In this document: positions 42,745-51,798 of the stretch, piece after piece | Layout of the letters: every line of letters starts with the position of its first letter | Position numbering within the stretch: position 1 is the first letter of the stretch | From: Firmicutes bacterium UBA5286 | Lineage (GTDB): Bacteria > Bacillota > Proteinivoracia > UBA4975 | Direction of reading: 5' to 3' | Length of the DNA stretch: 64,000 nt | Assembly: GCA_002408465.1 (NCBI GenBank) | Contig: DHSM01000006.1 | Coordinates: 124,001 to 188,000, forward strand | Position numbers and translations under genes: made by a program | The notes under the pieces: model-generated | The model's input: only the letters and a program-made list of their open reading frames with translations | What the model was told of the DNA's origin: nothing | Database searches by the model: none

Positions 42745-43659
42745 TTAAAGGCTCAGGAATAAGTTGACGAATACCGGCACCGCCAGTGAAAGCACTGCGC
42801 CGGAAAAAAAAGCCAGGGGCGCATACTCCCGCCCCGCCCCCCGAGAGATTATCGGCAGGAGGACATCCATGGCGGTAGCTCCCGCGGGGGCAACAGCCGG
42901 CACAGGTCCCAGCCAGCGTGCCACCAAAGGGGTGATGATGACGGCAATCAGTTCTCGAAAGACATTAGACAGAAACGCAAGCGCCCCTAACAGGGGACTG
43001 TGAATCTCAGAAATCAGCACAGAGGACAGACTATACCAACCGAAGCCGGAAGCCACAGCCGCTCCCTCCTGCCAGGGCAGGTCCCAGATGAGAGCAGTGA
43101 AAACCCCGCCCAATATGCTGCCTGCCACAATGCCAATGGGGATAAAAATGATTGCCAGCCCAAGCTTGCGCAAACTGGCGAAGACCTGACTTGCCCCTCC
43201 TAAATCAAGACCCACCCCCAGCAGGAGCAGTCCCAGCACCCAGGTGGCCGCATCGGTCAGAATGGGCAGCATTCCCTTGGCGACAGTCAGGCCGAGAACA
43301 AAACCTGCCACTACAGCGCCTAGCAAAATTAGGGTCAGTCGATAGCCTGCAGGGCCTTTTGCCAGCTGCCTGCTGTTCTCTTCTGCTTCAATCCGGAATT
43401 TTGGCAGCGCTAAGCCCAGCAAACACAAGACAAAAATGCTGCCCAGGACCGTGGCGCCGGCCATAAAAAGGGCCCTGCCTCCTAGACTGCCTAACTGGCT
43501 GACCACTTGCGAATCAGCTCCCAGCCTGGCGCCCATCACCATAAGGAGCAAGATCAGACTAACATTGGATAGAGCCGCCACTGGCAGCTTTTCTGCCCAA
43601 TCAGGCCTTTTTGCCGCCAAAATGTAACCGCCCACCAGGGGAATAATTATCATCCACAT
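42745..43659 (-). CDS. LysO family lysine exporter
   Basis: 304 residues with about eight to ten membrane helices throughout. The N-terminus is MWMIIIPLVGGYILA and the core FGWYSLSSVLISE with GALAFLSNVFREL matches LysO (YbjE, DUF340). That family exports L-lysine and toxic analogues. The two halves (about 1-85 and 110-304) correspond to the Lys_export domain. Transcribed convergently with the Mrr-like gene. It has its own ribosome binding site (AGGAGGG). Substrate specificity is from the family only. Confidence 0.85.
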   Translation of the reverse strand: MWMIIIPLVGGYILAAKRPDWAEKLPVAALSNVSLILLLMVMGARLGADSQVVSQLGSLGGRALFMAGATVLGSIFVLCLLGLALPKFRIEAEENSRQLAKGPAGYRLTLILLGAVVAGFVLGLTVAKGMLPILTDAATWVLGLLLLGVGLDLGGASQVFASLRKLGLAIIFIPIGIVAGSILGGVFTALIWDLPWQEGAAVASGFGWYSLSSVLISEIHSPLLGALAFLSNVFRELIAVIITPLVARWLGPVPAVAPAGATAMDVLLPIISRGAGREYAPLAFFSGAVLSLAVPVFVNLFLSL

Positions 43660-43762
43660 TTTTCAGCCCTCCTCGCAACGCCTATATCTTACCCTAACAG
43701 GGTGCATCCCGCCAGCTCCCAGAATCAAAAAGCGCGGGGCATGCCCACGCCTTTTATACTTT

Positions 43763-45847
43763 TTACTTGCCGTTTATCAGATTTTGTAAGCTTTGAATGA
43801 GTTCATTGATTTTAAACGGTTTAGGGAAAGCTGCATCAAAGCCGTATTCTTGCCAATTGGCCATGACAGGATCATTGGAATAGCCGCTGATCACCACAGC
43901 CTTGACAGTTGGATCCAGCTTCCGCAGCTGGCCAATGGCTTCCTTGCCCCCCATGCCCCCGGGAATGACCAAGTCCATTATTACCGCATCGAATTTATAA
44001 TTGTCAATGCTTTTTTGATAGAGCTTCAGCCCCTCAAGCCCATCCTTTGCCCAATCAACTCTGTAGCCATGCATTTCTAGCAGCTCCGACAGGGTCTGGG
44101 CGATAATTCTATTGTCTTCAATGATCAGAATATACCCGTCAGTTGGCTGGACAGTCCTTTCCGCTTCTTCTGGGAGAGACCCCGCCTTTGAAGCAGGCAG
44201 ATAGACATTAAAGGTTGCGCCCGTCCCTTTCTGCGATTCAACTGCAATCACGCCCCCATGATTCTTGACTATAGAGAATGCCGTGGCCAGTCCAAGGCCG
44301 TTTCCCAGTTCTTTGGTGGTAAAAAAGGGATCGAATATATTATTGAGGTTTTCCGGGGCAATTCCCACCCCAGTATCTGTAACAGAGAAACGGACATATG
44401 CGCCCTGGGGCAAAAGAAGGCTGCTGTCCTCATCGATTTCCACATTGCCGGCTTCAATTAGGATGGCGCCTCCCTCAGTCATAGCCTGCTGAGCGTTGAG
44501 GATCAGGTTGGCGATCACCTGTTTAATTTGACCTTGATCTATTTCGACGGCAGCCAACCCAAGCGCGATCTGAAATTTGGCCATGACTGCCGAGTCTTCC
44601 AGAACAAAAAGGACTGTATCCCGAAGGAGCGGGCCAAGCGCAGTTACTTTTTTTGCCGGTCTTCCGCCCTTGGCAAAGGTAAGAAGTTTCTTGGTCAGAT
44701 CCTGAGCCTCAAAACAGGCGTCTTCTGCCAATTTTAAGTTTCTGACCACGCCTTCTTCATAAGTGGACATTATCTTTGCAACCTGAATGTGGCCTAAAAT
44801 TGCGGTGAGGGCATTGTTAAAATTGTGGGCAATACCCCCGGCAAGGATCCCCAGAGATTCAAGTCTCTGGACATTCAAGAGCTCTGTTCTGGTTTCTTTC
44901 AGTTTTGCCGTCCGTTCTTCCACCAGCTCTTCCAGGTGCTTTTCATTCTTATTGAGCGCGCCGAACAAAAGAATATTTTCATAGGCCAGGGCTGAATAGG
45001 CGCTTAGCGTCATAATCAGTTCCCGGTCTTTGTCTGTATAAGCCGCAGTTTTATCCTCATCCCAGACGCAATGCCAGCCATAAGCACAGCCCGAGGTGGT
45101 AAAGGGCACCGCCAAACCGTAACCCCAGGAACCTGCTATCGGCCCCCAGCTCACAGGTGCAAGATCTCTCATAACCTGCTCCCCAATTGCCTCCGGCACT
45201 GACAGAGAAGATTCGCAGTTGCAGTTCTCACTTCTTCCCCAATAATAACGCTTTCCCCCATCGTCCAGGCAAATAGTTAAAAGGGAGTTGCAGTTTAAAA
45301 ACTCACCTGCTGCACGGCTGGCACAGCTAAGGAGCTGCTCCGGGTTGCGTTGCGAAATTAGGCTGAAGCTCAAGTCCGCTAGGGTAGCCAGCTGCAAACC
45401 TGCTGTTAGAGAACTTGCCCCGAAAGGGGAATCGTATGGGGAAGAAGTATGCATAACTTTAGGGCTAACTTCTTTGCCGTTTTTGGCCAAGAGATCATTG
45501 ACTGTAGCTAGGATATACTGGGGATCCGATGGCTTAGGGATTACCTGACAGGTCCCGCATTTCTGGCCCAAACTCAGCTCCCCCTGGAGGCGGCAGGTGG
45601 CGGAATAAAAGATAATTGGTGTATCTTCCTTGCCTGGCAGCGAACGCAATTGGCGAGCAAACTCAATGCCGTCTATAGTTGGCAGCAAAATATCGCTGAT
45701 TATTAAATCTGGATGATTGGCTTGAACCAAGCTTAAAGCAGCCGTGCCGTCAGTAGCTTCTAACACCCGGTGCCCCAAACTGGTGAACAAATTTGTTAAG
45801 ACCTGGCGACTCAGGGCATGGTCTTCAACAATCATAATTTCAGCCAA
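43763..45847 (-). CDS. Hybrid sensor kinase with receiver domains at both ends
   Basis: 694 residues. Order: receiver 1 (1-120; Asp52 in IISDILLP), GAF-like sensor (about 155-300), coiled coil (300-325), kinase core with phospho-accepting His341 in GGIAHNFNNALT, ATP-binding motifs (LILNAQQAM, DTGVGIAPENL, GNGLGLATAF), and receiver 2 (about 570-690; Asp in AVIMDLVIPG). No membrane helix, so it is cytosolic. The sensor region holds cysteines (SENCNCESS, CAYGWHC) that could sense redox or metals, which is speculation. It is the last gene of a kinase, regulator, hybrid kinase operon with 4 bases between it and the preceding regulator. Confidence 0.88.
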   Translation of the reverse strand: MAEIMIVEDHALSRQVLTNLFTSLGHRVLEATDGTAALSLVQANHPDLIISDILLPTIDGIEFARQLRSLPGKEDTPIIFYSATCRLQGELSLGQKCGTCQVIPKPSDPQYILATVNDLLAKNGKEVSPKVMHTSSPYDSPFGASSLTAGLQLATLADLSFSLISQRNPEQLLSCASRAAGEFLNCNSLLTICLDDGGKRYYWGRSENCNCESSLSVPEAIGEQVMRDLAPVSWGPIAGSWGYGLAVPFTTSGCAYGWHCVWDEDKTAAYTDKDRELIMTLSAYSALAYENILLFGALNKNEKHLEELVEERTAKLKETRTELLNVQRLESLGILAGGIAHNFNNALTAILGHIQVAKIMSTYEEGVVRNLKLAEDACFEAQDLTKKLLTFAKGGRPAKKVTALGPLLRDTVLFVLEDSAVMAKFQIALGLAAVEIDQGQIKQVIANLILNAQQAMTEGGAILIEAGNVEIDEDSSLLLPQGAYVRFSVTDTGVGIAPENLNNIFDPFFTTKELGNGLGLATAFSIVKNHGGVIAVESQKGTGATFNVYLPASKAGSLPEEAERTVQPTDGYILIIEDNRIIAQTLSELLEMHGYRVDWAKDGLEGLKLYQKSIDNYKFDAVIMDLVIPGGMGGKEAIGQLRKLDPTVKAVVISGYSNDPVMANWQEYGFDAAFPKPFKINELIQSLQNLINGK

Positions 45848-45851
45848 TTTT

Positions 45852-46229
45852 TCATCCCCTTACTCTTTCTACCAGAGCCGTAATCTGCGAGGCAAAAGTC
45901 TCCGGTTCAATGGGTTTGCTGATATAAAAATCAAAGCCTCCCTTGAGCAGTTTTTCCCGGTCTCCCACCATTGCAAGAGCAGTTACCGCCACCAGGGGTG
46001 TTTCAGCCATGGCAGGTTGGGCCTTTAAAGCTGCGGCGACCTGATAACCATCTACCCCCGGCAAGTGTACATCACAGATAATCAAATCCGGCTTCTTCCC
46101 GGCTAATTCCAGGCCCTCTTGACCATCAAGGGCAGAGAAAATACTGAAACCAGCAGTTTCGAGAAGGTAGGTCATCAGCTGAAGACTTATGAGATTATCC
46201 TCGATAATCAGAACTTTTTTTGGCATCAT
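45852..46229 (-). CDS. Stand-alone response regulator receiver (CheY-like)
   Basis: 125 residues, a single receiver domain and no output domain. Acidic pair ED (11-12), phospho-acceptor Asp in LIICDVHLPG (about 54), Thr in VAVTALAM and Lys in ISKPIEPE. The domain should relay phosphoryl groups between the PAS kinase gene upstream, with which it shares one base of overlap, and the hybrid kinase downstream. A phosphorelay intermediate of the Spo0F type is a reasonable reading. Confidence 0.9.
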   Translation of the reverse strand: MMPKKVLIIEDNLISLQLMTYLLETAGFSIFSALDGQEGLELAGKKPDLIICDVHLPGVDGYQVAAALKAQPAMAETPLVAVTALAMVGDREKLLKGGFDFYISKPIEPETFASQITALVERVRG

Positions 46230-47506
46230 TATTGTTCACTTATGCCTTTTAGAATGAGAGTAAACTCGGAGCCTTTGCCAAGCTCGCTGCTAACGGCAAT
46301 CTGGCCGCCTATAGATTCGGCCAACATATTGCTAAGATACAGTCCCAAGCCAGCGCCATCGCTGCGGGGAGGACCGACCCGGGTAAAGGCTTGAAACAGC
46401 TTGTCCAAATCCCCAGGCTTAATGCCAATTCCGGTATCGACAACGCTTAGCTCTAGCGCCTCATCGCCATTAGATTTGACAATAATATTAATTTCTCCGT
46501 TTTCGGTATTCTTAATGGCATTATCAATAAGGTTTATCAGTATCTGGCTTAAGATCCGGCGATCAGTGCAGATGGGCAGGTCTGGGTTTGGAACACTGAT
46601 CTTCAGGGCCAAGCCCTTATTTTCTGCCATTAAAGCCATAGTTGAGGCGATTTTCTTGACAAATTCCCCGCAGGAAAATAACTCCCGCTTGATCTCTATT
46701 TCTCCCGACTCAATCTTGGATAAATCCAGGAGATCGTTGATTAGCGACAACAGGTGCTTGGCGCTGACCGAAATATTATTCAGCTGCCTCTCCTGGTCCC
46801 GGGTGAGGGGACCAGGCAGCCGCATCAGCAGCGTCCCGGTAAACCCAATTATTGCGTTGAGAGGGGTGCGCAGTTCGTGGCTCATCCTGGCCAGGAAATT
46901 ATCCTTGGCATCGCAGGCCTTTTTTAACTGCTGATTAATTTCCTGCAATTTATCTTCCGCCAAATGGCGGTGTTTTATTTCATCAATGAGCTGAATATTG
47001 GCGGACCGCAAAGCAGCTGTCCGCTGTTCGACTCTTGTCTCCAAAGAGGCGTAAGCCTTGCGCACTTCCTCCTCTGCCTTCTCTCGCTCTGTGACATCCC
47101 GGATGACCAAAATGCTGCCAGCTGCCTGGCCCTGGTCATTAAAGATAGTTTCAGCGTTAAAATCAATGGGAATCTCTCTGCCATCACGGGATACCATTAC
47201 ACCCCGGTTTACAACTTTGGCCCCCTCTTCCGGCAGTGCTGGCCTTGGGTCCTCAGCCGGCCCACCTGAATCCTTAAGGGCAAAAACCTCCTCCAGCTTT
47301 TTTGTGGAGGCATCTGCAACCTTACAGCCAGTCAAGTGTTCCGCCACCGGGTTCATAAAAATCACCCGGTTGCCTGCATCGGCTGCAATCACCCCATCTC
47401 CGATACTGCGCAAAATCGTCAAAAACCAGCTCTCCCCCAACCTGTGCCTAATCTTAGAGGCATCTGTGCCTTTTTCTAGGTCAACCAATTCTTTACTTGC
47501 GGTCAA
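46229..47506 (-). CDS. PAS-domain histidine kinase
   Basis: 425 residues. TTG 47506 chosen because GGGGGGAG lies 4 bases upstream; the in-frame stretch before it is not domain-like. PAS domain about 20-140 (ILRSIGDGVIAADAGNRVIFMNP, then the PAC strand VIRDVTEREK), coiled coil about 140-200, HisKA with His in MSHELRTPLNAIIGF, and HATPase with NLIDNAIKNT, DTGIGIKP and GAGLGLYLS. There is no membrane segment, so an internal signal is sensed. It heads the operon with the receiver protein and the hybrid kinase. No DNA-binding regulator is coded here, so the output lies elsewhere. Confidence 0.9.
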   Translation of the reverse strand: MTASKELVDLEKGTDASKIRHRLGESWFLTILRSIGDGVIAADAGNRVIFMNPVAEHLTGCKVADASTKKLEEVFALKDSGGPAEDPRPALPEEGAKVVNRGVMVSRDGREIPIDFNAETIFNDQGQAAGSILVIRDVTEREKAEEEVRKAYASLETRVEQRTAALRSANIQLIDEIKHRHLAEDKLQEINQQLKKACDAKDNFLARMSHELRTPLNAIIGFTGTLLMRLPGPLTRDQERQLNNISVSAKHLLSLINDLLDLSKIESGEIEIKRELFSCGEFVKKIASTMALMAENKGLALKISVPNPDLPICTDRRILSQILINLIDNAIKNTENGEINIIVKSNGDEALELSVVDTGIGIKPGDLDKLFQAFTRVGPPRSDGAGLGLYLSNMLAESIGGQIAVSSELGKGSEFTLILKGISEQ

Positions 47507-47744
47507 AACTCTCCCCCCAAAATTAATAACTTGGCGCCGATTTAGCCCTGCCTGGAGTCCTGTGAGCCCCCGCTCTGGCCCCCTTTGAATATATAACCTG
47601 AATGTATCCAAATACTACAATTAGAAAAAGGCTTCCAGGGCAATCCCCACTAGAAAATACGAGCAAAAGAAAGAAAAACGCTAGAAATATCAGGGCAAAG
47701 GGATAAAGCTTATTAAAAAACTCCGTTTTAGACCTTTACTGACT

Positions 47745-47773
47745 TTGACCATTCCTGACCATGGTGATAGATT
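47745..47773 (+). promoter_or_regulatory. Candidate promoter of the hsp20 gene
   Basis: TTGACC (47745-47750), 17-base spacer, TAGATT (47768-47773). No CIRCE palindrome is present. Confidence 0.5.
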
Positions 47774-47838
47774 ATAGATGAAGCAACAGGTAATAAAGGC
47801 CTGTAATCAAGGAAATAAAAATACTGGAGGTGCTACTT

Positions 47839-48252
47839 ATGTTTGAATTGACTCCCTACTCCCGCAGTCGCATGTTGCCCGGTTCCTGGCTCCGCGACTT
47901 CTTTACTGATGACTTTTTCGGTGGCCTCTCTACTATTAAAGCTGATATCTTTGCAGAAGGGGACAACCTGGTCATCGAGGCAGAATTGCCTGGGTTCAAC
48001 AAAGATGACGTCAAGGTCAAAGTCAATGATAAGCAGCTGACCATTTCCGCTCAGCGCAAGGATGCAAACGAAGAAAGGTCAGAAGACTATATCCGCAGAG
48101 AGCGCAGCGTCAGCCAGGTCTGCAGAACTTTCATCGTCGAAAATCTTGATGCAGACCAAATTCAAGCGAAATTTGAAAACGGCTTGCTGCGGCTGACAAT
48201 GCCAAAACCTCAAGAACTGCAGCCGAAAGTCAAGGAAATTCACATCAAATAA
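47839..48252 (+). CDS. Small heat shock protein Hsp20/alpha-crystallin
   Basis: 137 residues. ATG 47839 has GGAGGTG 6 bases upstream. The N-terminus (RSRMLPGSWLRDFFTDDFFGG) is the short variable part. The alpha-crystallin domain spans about 30-135 with DIFAEGDNLVIEAELPGFNKDD, then the family motif ENGLLRLTMPK near the end. It acts as an ATP-independent holdase oligomer in the cytosol. Single-gene unit with a terminator 17 bases after the stop. Confidence 0.94.
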   Translation: MFELTPYSRSRMLPGSWLRDFFTDDFFGGLSTIKADIFAEGDNLVIEAELPGFNKDDVKVKVNDKQLTISAQRKDANEERSEDYIRRERSVSQVCRTFIVENLDADQIQAKFENGLLRLTMPKPQELQPKVKEIHIK

Positions 48253-48268
48253 ACTATCCCCTCCTTAT

Positions 48269-48297
48269 CCCGCCCCCTGGGCGGGAGTATTTTTTCT
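48269..48297 (+). terminator. Terminator of hsp20
   Basis: CCCGCCC (48269-48275) pairs with GGGCGGG (48279-48285), followed by AGTATTTTTT. Confidence 0.88.
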
Positions 48298-48390
48298 CAT
48301 GTATAAACCTTAATCACTATAACATGAAGCATATAAAAAAAATGTCGAATTCTGTCTCCTGTTCACAGAAATCCTGATAAAGTACAATTT

Positions 48391-48426
48391 AAAAAAGACC
48401 CCCCTTGCTCTCGGTAAGCGGGGGCC
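48391..48426 (-). terminator. Terminator of the ECF-transporter/racemase operon
   Basis: A GC-rich stem joins GACCCCCCTT (48397-48406) and AAGCGGGGGCC (48416-48426). On the minus strand it is followed by TTTTTT (48396-48391). It lies just downstream of the racemase stop. Confidence 0.82.
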
Positions 48427-48434
48427 AATTGATA

Positions 48435-49124
48435 TCACATATACAAGCCGGTTTTACAGACGGATAATTTAGCGTCAAGAATGGCGTTTAGTGTTACGAT
48501 ACCAGTTTTTATTGGGTCAATCACAGGGATGCCTACCTGGGCTTCAATCTCATCGCCAATCATTGTCATTCCCGCGCAACCCAGCAACAAAACTTCTGCA
48601 CCTTTTGCTTTCGCTGCTTTTGATGAGTTCAAAATACTGTTTCTGAGAACTTCTTTATCGTTGACAAAGTCTGCAATCGGCAAATTAAAGGTTTCCACTG
48701 AAGCAATTCGCGCTTCAAGACCATATGCTTTTACCGTAGCTTCCATCATTGGTTTGGCCTTCGTTGAAGAAGCAAGAATAGAAAACTTAAACCCTAAGAG
48801 CAAGGCTATGGACATTGCACATTCGGCAATGCCGATTACGGGGACCGGGCAGATTTCCTTTAACGCATATAGACAGGGGTCGCCGAAACATGCAAGCAAC
48901 ACGCCATCATATTGTTTCCCCGTCGCCTGCAACTGATTCAGATATTTTATAACCTCAGTTCCAGCTACTGTATAATCAACGAAACTCTCCAGAACCTCAG
49001 GCGCGTCAGGCATCTTGACAACAGTAACGGCAAGATCCGGAATGTTGAGCCTGGAAACGGTGTCTTGGATATCAGAAGTCATTTTTTCGGAGCTGTTAGG
49101 ATTGATTAATAGTATTTGTTTCAT
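48435..49124 (-). CDS. Asp/Glu/hydantoin racemase family protein
   Basis: 229 residues. The N-terminus KQILLINPNSSEKMT is the hydantoin racemase hallmark. The two catalytic cysteines of the family are C79 (VLLACFGDP) and C183 (LLLGCAGMT), placed symmetrically in the two halves. Family members racemise D/L-5-substituted hydantoins or amino acids by a two-base Cys mechanism. It is the last gene of the ECF-transporter operon, 18 bases after the EcfA gene. With two dihydropyrimidinases nearby, a role in supplying the right enantiomer of a cyclic ureide fits well, but this is inferred. Maleate isomerase or allantoin racemase activity are alternatives within the family. Confidence 0.85.
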   Translation of the reverse strand: MKQILLINPNSSEKMTSDIQDTVSRLNIPDLAVTVVKMPDAPEVLESFVDYTVAGTEVIKYLNQLQATGKQYDGVLLACFGDPCLYALKEICPVPVIGIAECAMSIALLLGFKFSILASSTKAKPMMEATVKAYGLEARIASVETFNLPIADFVNDKEVLRNSILNSSKAAKAKGAEVLLLGCAGMTMIGDEIEAQVGIPVIDPIKTGIVTLNAILDAKLSVCKTGLYM

Positions 49125-49141
49125 ATTAACCTCCCCAGGGG

Positions 49142-50002
49142 TTATTTGCCAACGGGCTGCTTAGCAAGTTGGCGCCACTGCTCAAACATCTTTTCTGGAG
49201 AAATAATGTTATTGTCAAAGCCGACAGATTCTAAACGCTGAGCCAGCCTTGTAACTTGAGGTGGCTTAATATTGGCTTTTTCCAGCAGTTCAGTCTGGGC
49301 AAACACTTCCTGGACGCTGCCCTCTGAAAGCACGCGCCCGCCGGTCATGACTACCACACGTTTGGCATACTCGGCTACAATATCCATTTCATGAGTAATA
49401 ATGATAATTGTATGGCCATGCTTTTCGTTGAGCATTTTCAGGAATTCCATTACTTCGATAGACTGTTTGTAGTCCTGTCCCGTGGTTGGTTCATCAACAA
49501 TAATTACTTTTGGACGCAAAGATAAAATGGAGGCGATGGCAATCCGCTGGCGAATACCCTTTACTTGAAAAAAAGGATGCTCTTCAAATACTTCAGGAGT
49601 AACTCCTGCAATCGCTGCAGCCTCTGTAACCCGCTGTTTGACTTCATCTTCAGGAATCCGCAAATTGCGGGGGGCATAGGCGATTTCGTCATAGATATTG
49701 TTATTAAACAACTGATGGTCAGGGTTTTGGAAGACATAGCCAATATTTTTGACCAGTTCCGTACAATCCTTGGTATGAACTACGTCAATGCCATTAACCT
49801 TGATTGTTCCGCTGGTAGCTTTCAGAATCCCGTTGAGGCATTTGGAAAAAGTTGTTTTGCCACAGCCGTTGGTGCCGATAAACGCAATAAACTCTCCATC
49901 ATAAAAATCAATGGATATATCTTCAATTGCTTTAGTGCCATCGGGATAGCAAAAAACTAAATCCTTGACTTCAATTATTTTGCTCTTCTCCACATTACTC
50001 AT
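49142..50002 (-). CDS. ECF transporter ATPase EcfA with altered signature motif
   Basis: 286 residues. Walker A GTNGCGKTT, Q-loop FQNPDHQLFN, Walker B VIIVDEPTTGQD, H-loop IIIITHEMD: the YVFQNPDHQ loop is diagnostic for ECF transporters. The canonical LSGGQ signature is replaced by QVKGI (FFQVKGIRQRIAIASIL), so one ATP site of the heterodimer is probably degenerate. The C-terminal extension (about 225-286) interacts with EcfT in this family. It overlaps the other ATPase gene by 8 bases. Confidence 0.9.
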   Translation of the reverse strand: MSNVEKSKIIEVKDLVFCYPDGTKAIEDISIDFYDGEFIAFIGTNGCGKTTFSKCLNGILKATSGTIKVNGIDVVHTKDCTELVKNIGYVFQNPDHQLFNNNIYDEIAYAPRNLRIPEDEVKQRVTEAAAIAGVTPEVFEEHPFFQVKGIRQRIAIASILSLRPKVIIVDEPTTGQDYKQSIEVMEFLKMLNEKHGHTIIIITHEMDIVAEYAKRVVVMTGGRVLSEGSVQEVFAQTELLEKANIKPPQVTRLAQRLESVGFDNNIISPEKMFEQWRQLAKQPVGK

Positions 50003-50849
50003 CTCCCTTCAGATAACCTTTAACAGTCTTTTCGATTTCTTCCAATTGAATGGGAGAGTGTTCGCCTTTGTTGCGGCTGGCGTTGACCATATGCATAAAT
50101 TTAATGGCGCCGGGAACGCGAATGCTCTTCTCGCTGATGAAATCCAAATCATCAAAGAATGTCTCTGTGGCGCCATATTTTTCAATCTGGCCGTCATGGA
50201 CCAAAATCAGTTTATCAGCCAGTTCCACAAGCTTTTCAACATTGTGTTCGACAACAATTACAGTGAGGTTAAGCTGTTCTTTCATAATCCGCAAGAGATC
50301 GAAAACCATATCCTTGGAGATAGGATCCAACATTGAAGTTGGTTCGTCCAATATTATAATCTTAGGCTTCATAGCAATAATCGAGGCTATAGCTACTCGT
50401 TGCTTTTGCCCGCCGGAAAGGTCATAAGGAGGCTTTTCCAATAAACCTTCAATATTGGTGAGTTTGCATACCCACTCCAGACGTTTGCCAATTTCTTCTA
50501 CATCGCAGCCGATGTTTTCCAAGCCAAAGGAAATTTCCTCTTCGACGCTCATAGAAGTAAACTGGGCATCTGGGTCTGCGAAGACCATGCCAACAGTGCG
50601 TGCCAGTTCACGTGGGCTGGAATCACGGTTTAATTTTCCAAAAAGCTTGACGTCGCCCTTGTAAATACCATTATAATTTTCCGGAATAATACCTTTTATG
50701 GCGGCAACAAGTGATGTTTTACCTGCTTCATTGGGTCCGATTACGCCGATAAATTGATTCTCTTCAATTTCCAGGTTAATTCCCTTTAATGCAGGTGTTT
50801 CTCGACCTTCATAACGCCAAATTAGATCTTTTATTTCAATTGCGTTCAT
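49995..50849 (-). CDS. ECF transporter ATPase EcfA (canonical motifs)
   Basis: 284 residues. Walker A GPNEAGKTS, loop FADPDAQFTS, signature LSGGQKQRVAIA, Walker B IIILDEPTSMLDP, H-loop VIVVEHNVEKL. All motifs are intact. It pairs with the second ATPase (49142-50002) and couples through EcfT to the S component. Lies 12 bases downstream of ecfT. Energy module for vitamin or nucleobase-like substrates in general; here the neighbourhood points to a cyclic ureide or purine-like ligand. Confidence 0.92.
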   Translation of the reverse strand: MNAIEIKDLIWRYEGRETPALKGINLEIEENQFIGVIGPNEAGKTSLVAAIKGIIPENYNGIYKGDVKLFGKLNRDSSPRELARTVGMVFADPDAQFTSMSVEEEISFGLENIGCDVEEIGKRLEWVCKLTNIEGLLEKPPYDLSGGQKQRVAIASIIAMKPKIIILDEPTSMLDPISKDMVFDLLRIMKEQLNLTVIVVEHNVEKLVELADKLILVHDGQIEKYGATETFFDDLDFISEKSIRVPGAIKFMHMVNASRNKGEHSPIQLEEIEKTVKGYLKGDE

Positions 50850-50861
50850 TAGATTTCCCCC

Positions 50862-51746
50862 TTACAGATTGAACCAAGTATGGCGTAAAGTGCGATAGAG
50901 CCAAGCATTTTCAAGAGAGAAGGAATCCACCACCAGATCAAAGTACACTACTGCAAGAGAAGCGGCAATAATTGTGGCAATAATCCATTTATCAGTACGC
51001 TGGAGTTTCATTTTATGCTTTAGATAATCCGGACGCTTTTTGCCGTCAACTTTGCCAGATAATTCTGTGCCCTTTGAAAAAAGCCCAATGCTGATATCTT
51101 CACATTTACGAATGGACAGAGTAAACAGAGGCACAAGGTACATAGAAAAATGTTTTACCTTGCCGCCAAAGGAAAGGTTTCTTACATCTAGGCCACGGGC
51201 TTGTTCCGCTTCCCTGATGATAGCGTAGTCCTCCAAAAAAATGCCGGCGGAACGCAAAATCAAGCCAAAAAAGTAAGATACGATGAAGGGAAATCCTAAT
51301 GTCCGGAAACCTACAAGGATGTCCCGTTCCCTGTTAGTCGAAAAATAAAAAATCGATGCAAGCAAGAGAGCAATGATGCGAATATAGATACTCATTGCCC
51401 ACATAAATGAATGGAAATGAGCGTTAAATCTGCCGATGGAAAAGATGATTAGACCTTCTTCTGTATTAATGGGGAAGAAGAAATAAGTCAGATTGATAAT
51501 TATTCCGACAGTGATCATCATCGGCAAAAAGATTTTCAGGCGGCTCAAATTAACATGAGAATATTTGAGCATAAAGAAGATAATTATAATAAACAAAACA
51601 TTATATTCAGGAGCTTCGATAAAAAGCGGGAGAAGACCAGTAGCTAAAAACAAGATTAGACGAGCAACTGGATGCAAAGCATACATTGGCGATTCAGCAG
51701 GAATATAGCCGATAATTGTTCTTTGCATTTTCCTGGTTTGTTCCAT
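50862..51746 (-). CDS. ECF transporter transmembrane protein EcfT
   Basis: 294 residues. ATG 51746 chosen for GGAGGATAGAT upstream; an in-frame start 87 bases earlier overlaps a hairpin region. Several membrane helices at about 22-60, 65-90, 105-130, 150-170 and a final one near 265. The coupling helix motif EAEQARGLDV (Ala-Arg-Gly box) and the second box SIGLFSKGTEL are those that contact the ATPases. It connects the ATPases to the S component. A 14-bp hairpin lies between it and the S-component gene. Confidence 0.9.
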   Translation of the reverse strand: MEQTRKMQRTIIGYIPAESPMYALHPVARLILFLATGLLPLFIEAPEYNVLFIIIIFFMLKYSHVNLSRLKIFLPMMITVGIIINLTYFFFPINTEEGLIIFSIGRFNAHFHSFMWAMSIYIRIIALLLASIFYFSTNRERDILVGFRTLGFPFIVSYFFGLILRSAGIFLEDYAIIREAEQARGLDVRNLSFGGKVKHFSMYLVPLFTLSIRKCEDISIGLFSKGTELSGKVDGKKRPDYLKHKMKLQRTDKWIIATIIAASLAVVYFDLVVDSFSLENAWLYRTLRHTWFNL

Positions 51747-51798
51747 ATCTATCCTCCGATCGTTGATGCAAATTTTTATGAAGAAAGCCACAAATATT

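Noticed and set aside
47612..47838. CIRCE/HrcA operator upstream of hsp20
   Set aside because: No TTAGCACTC-type inverted repeat is present; only an ordinary promoter is visible.
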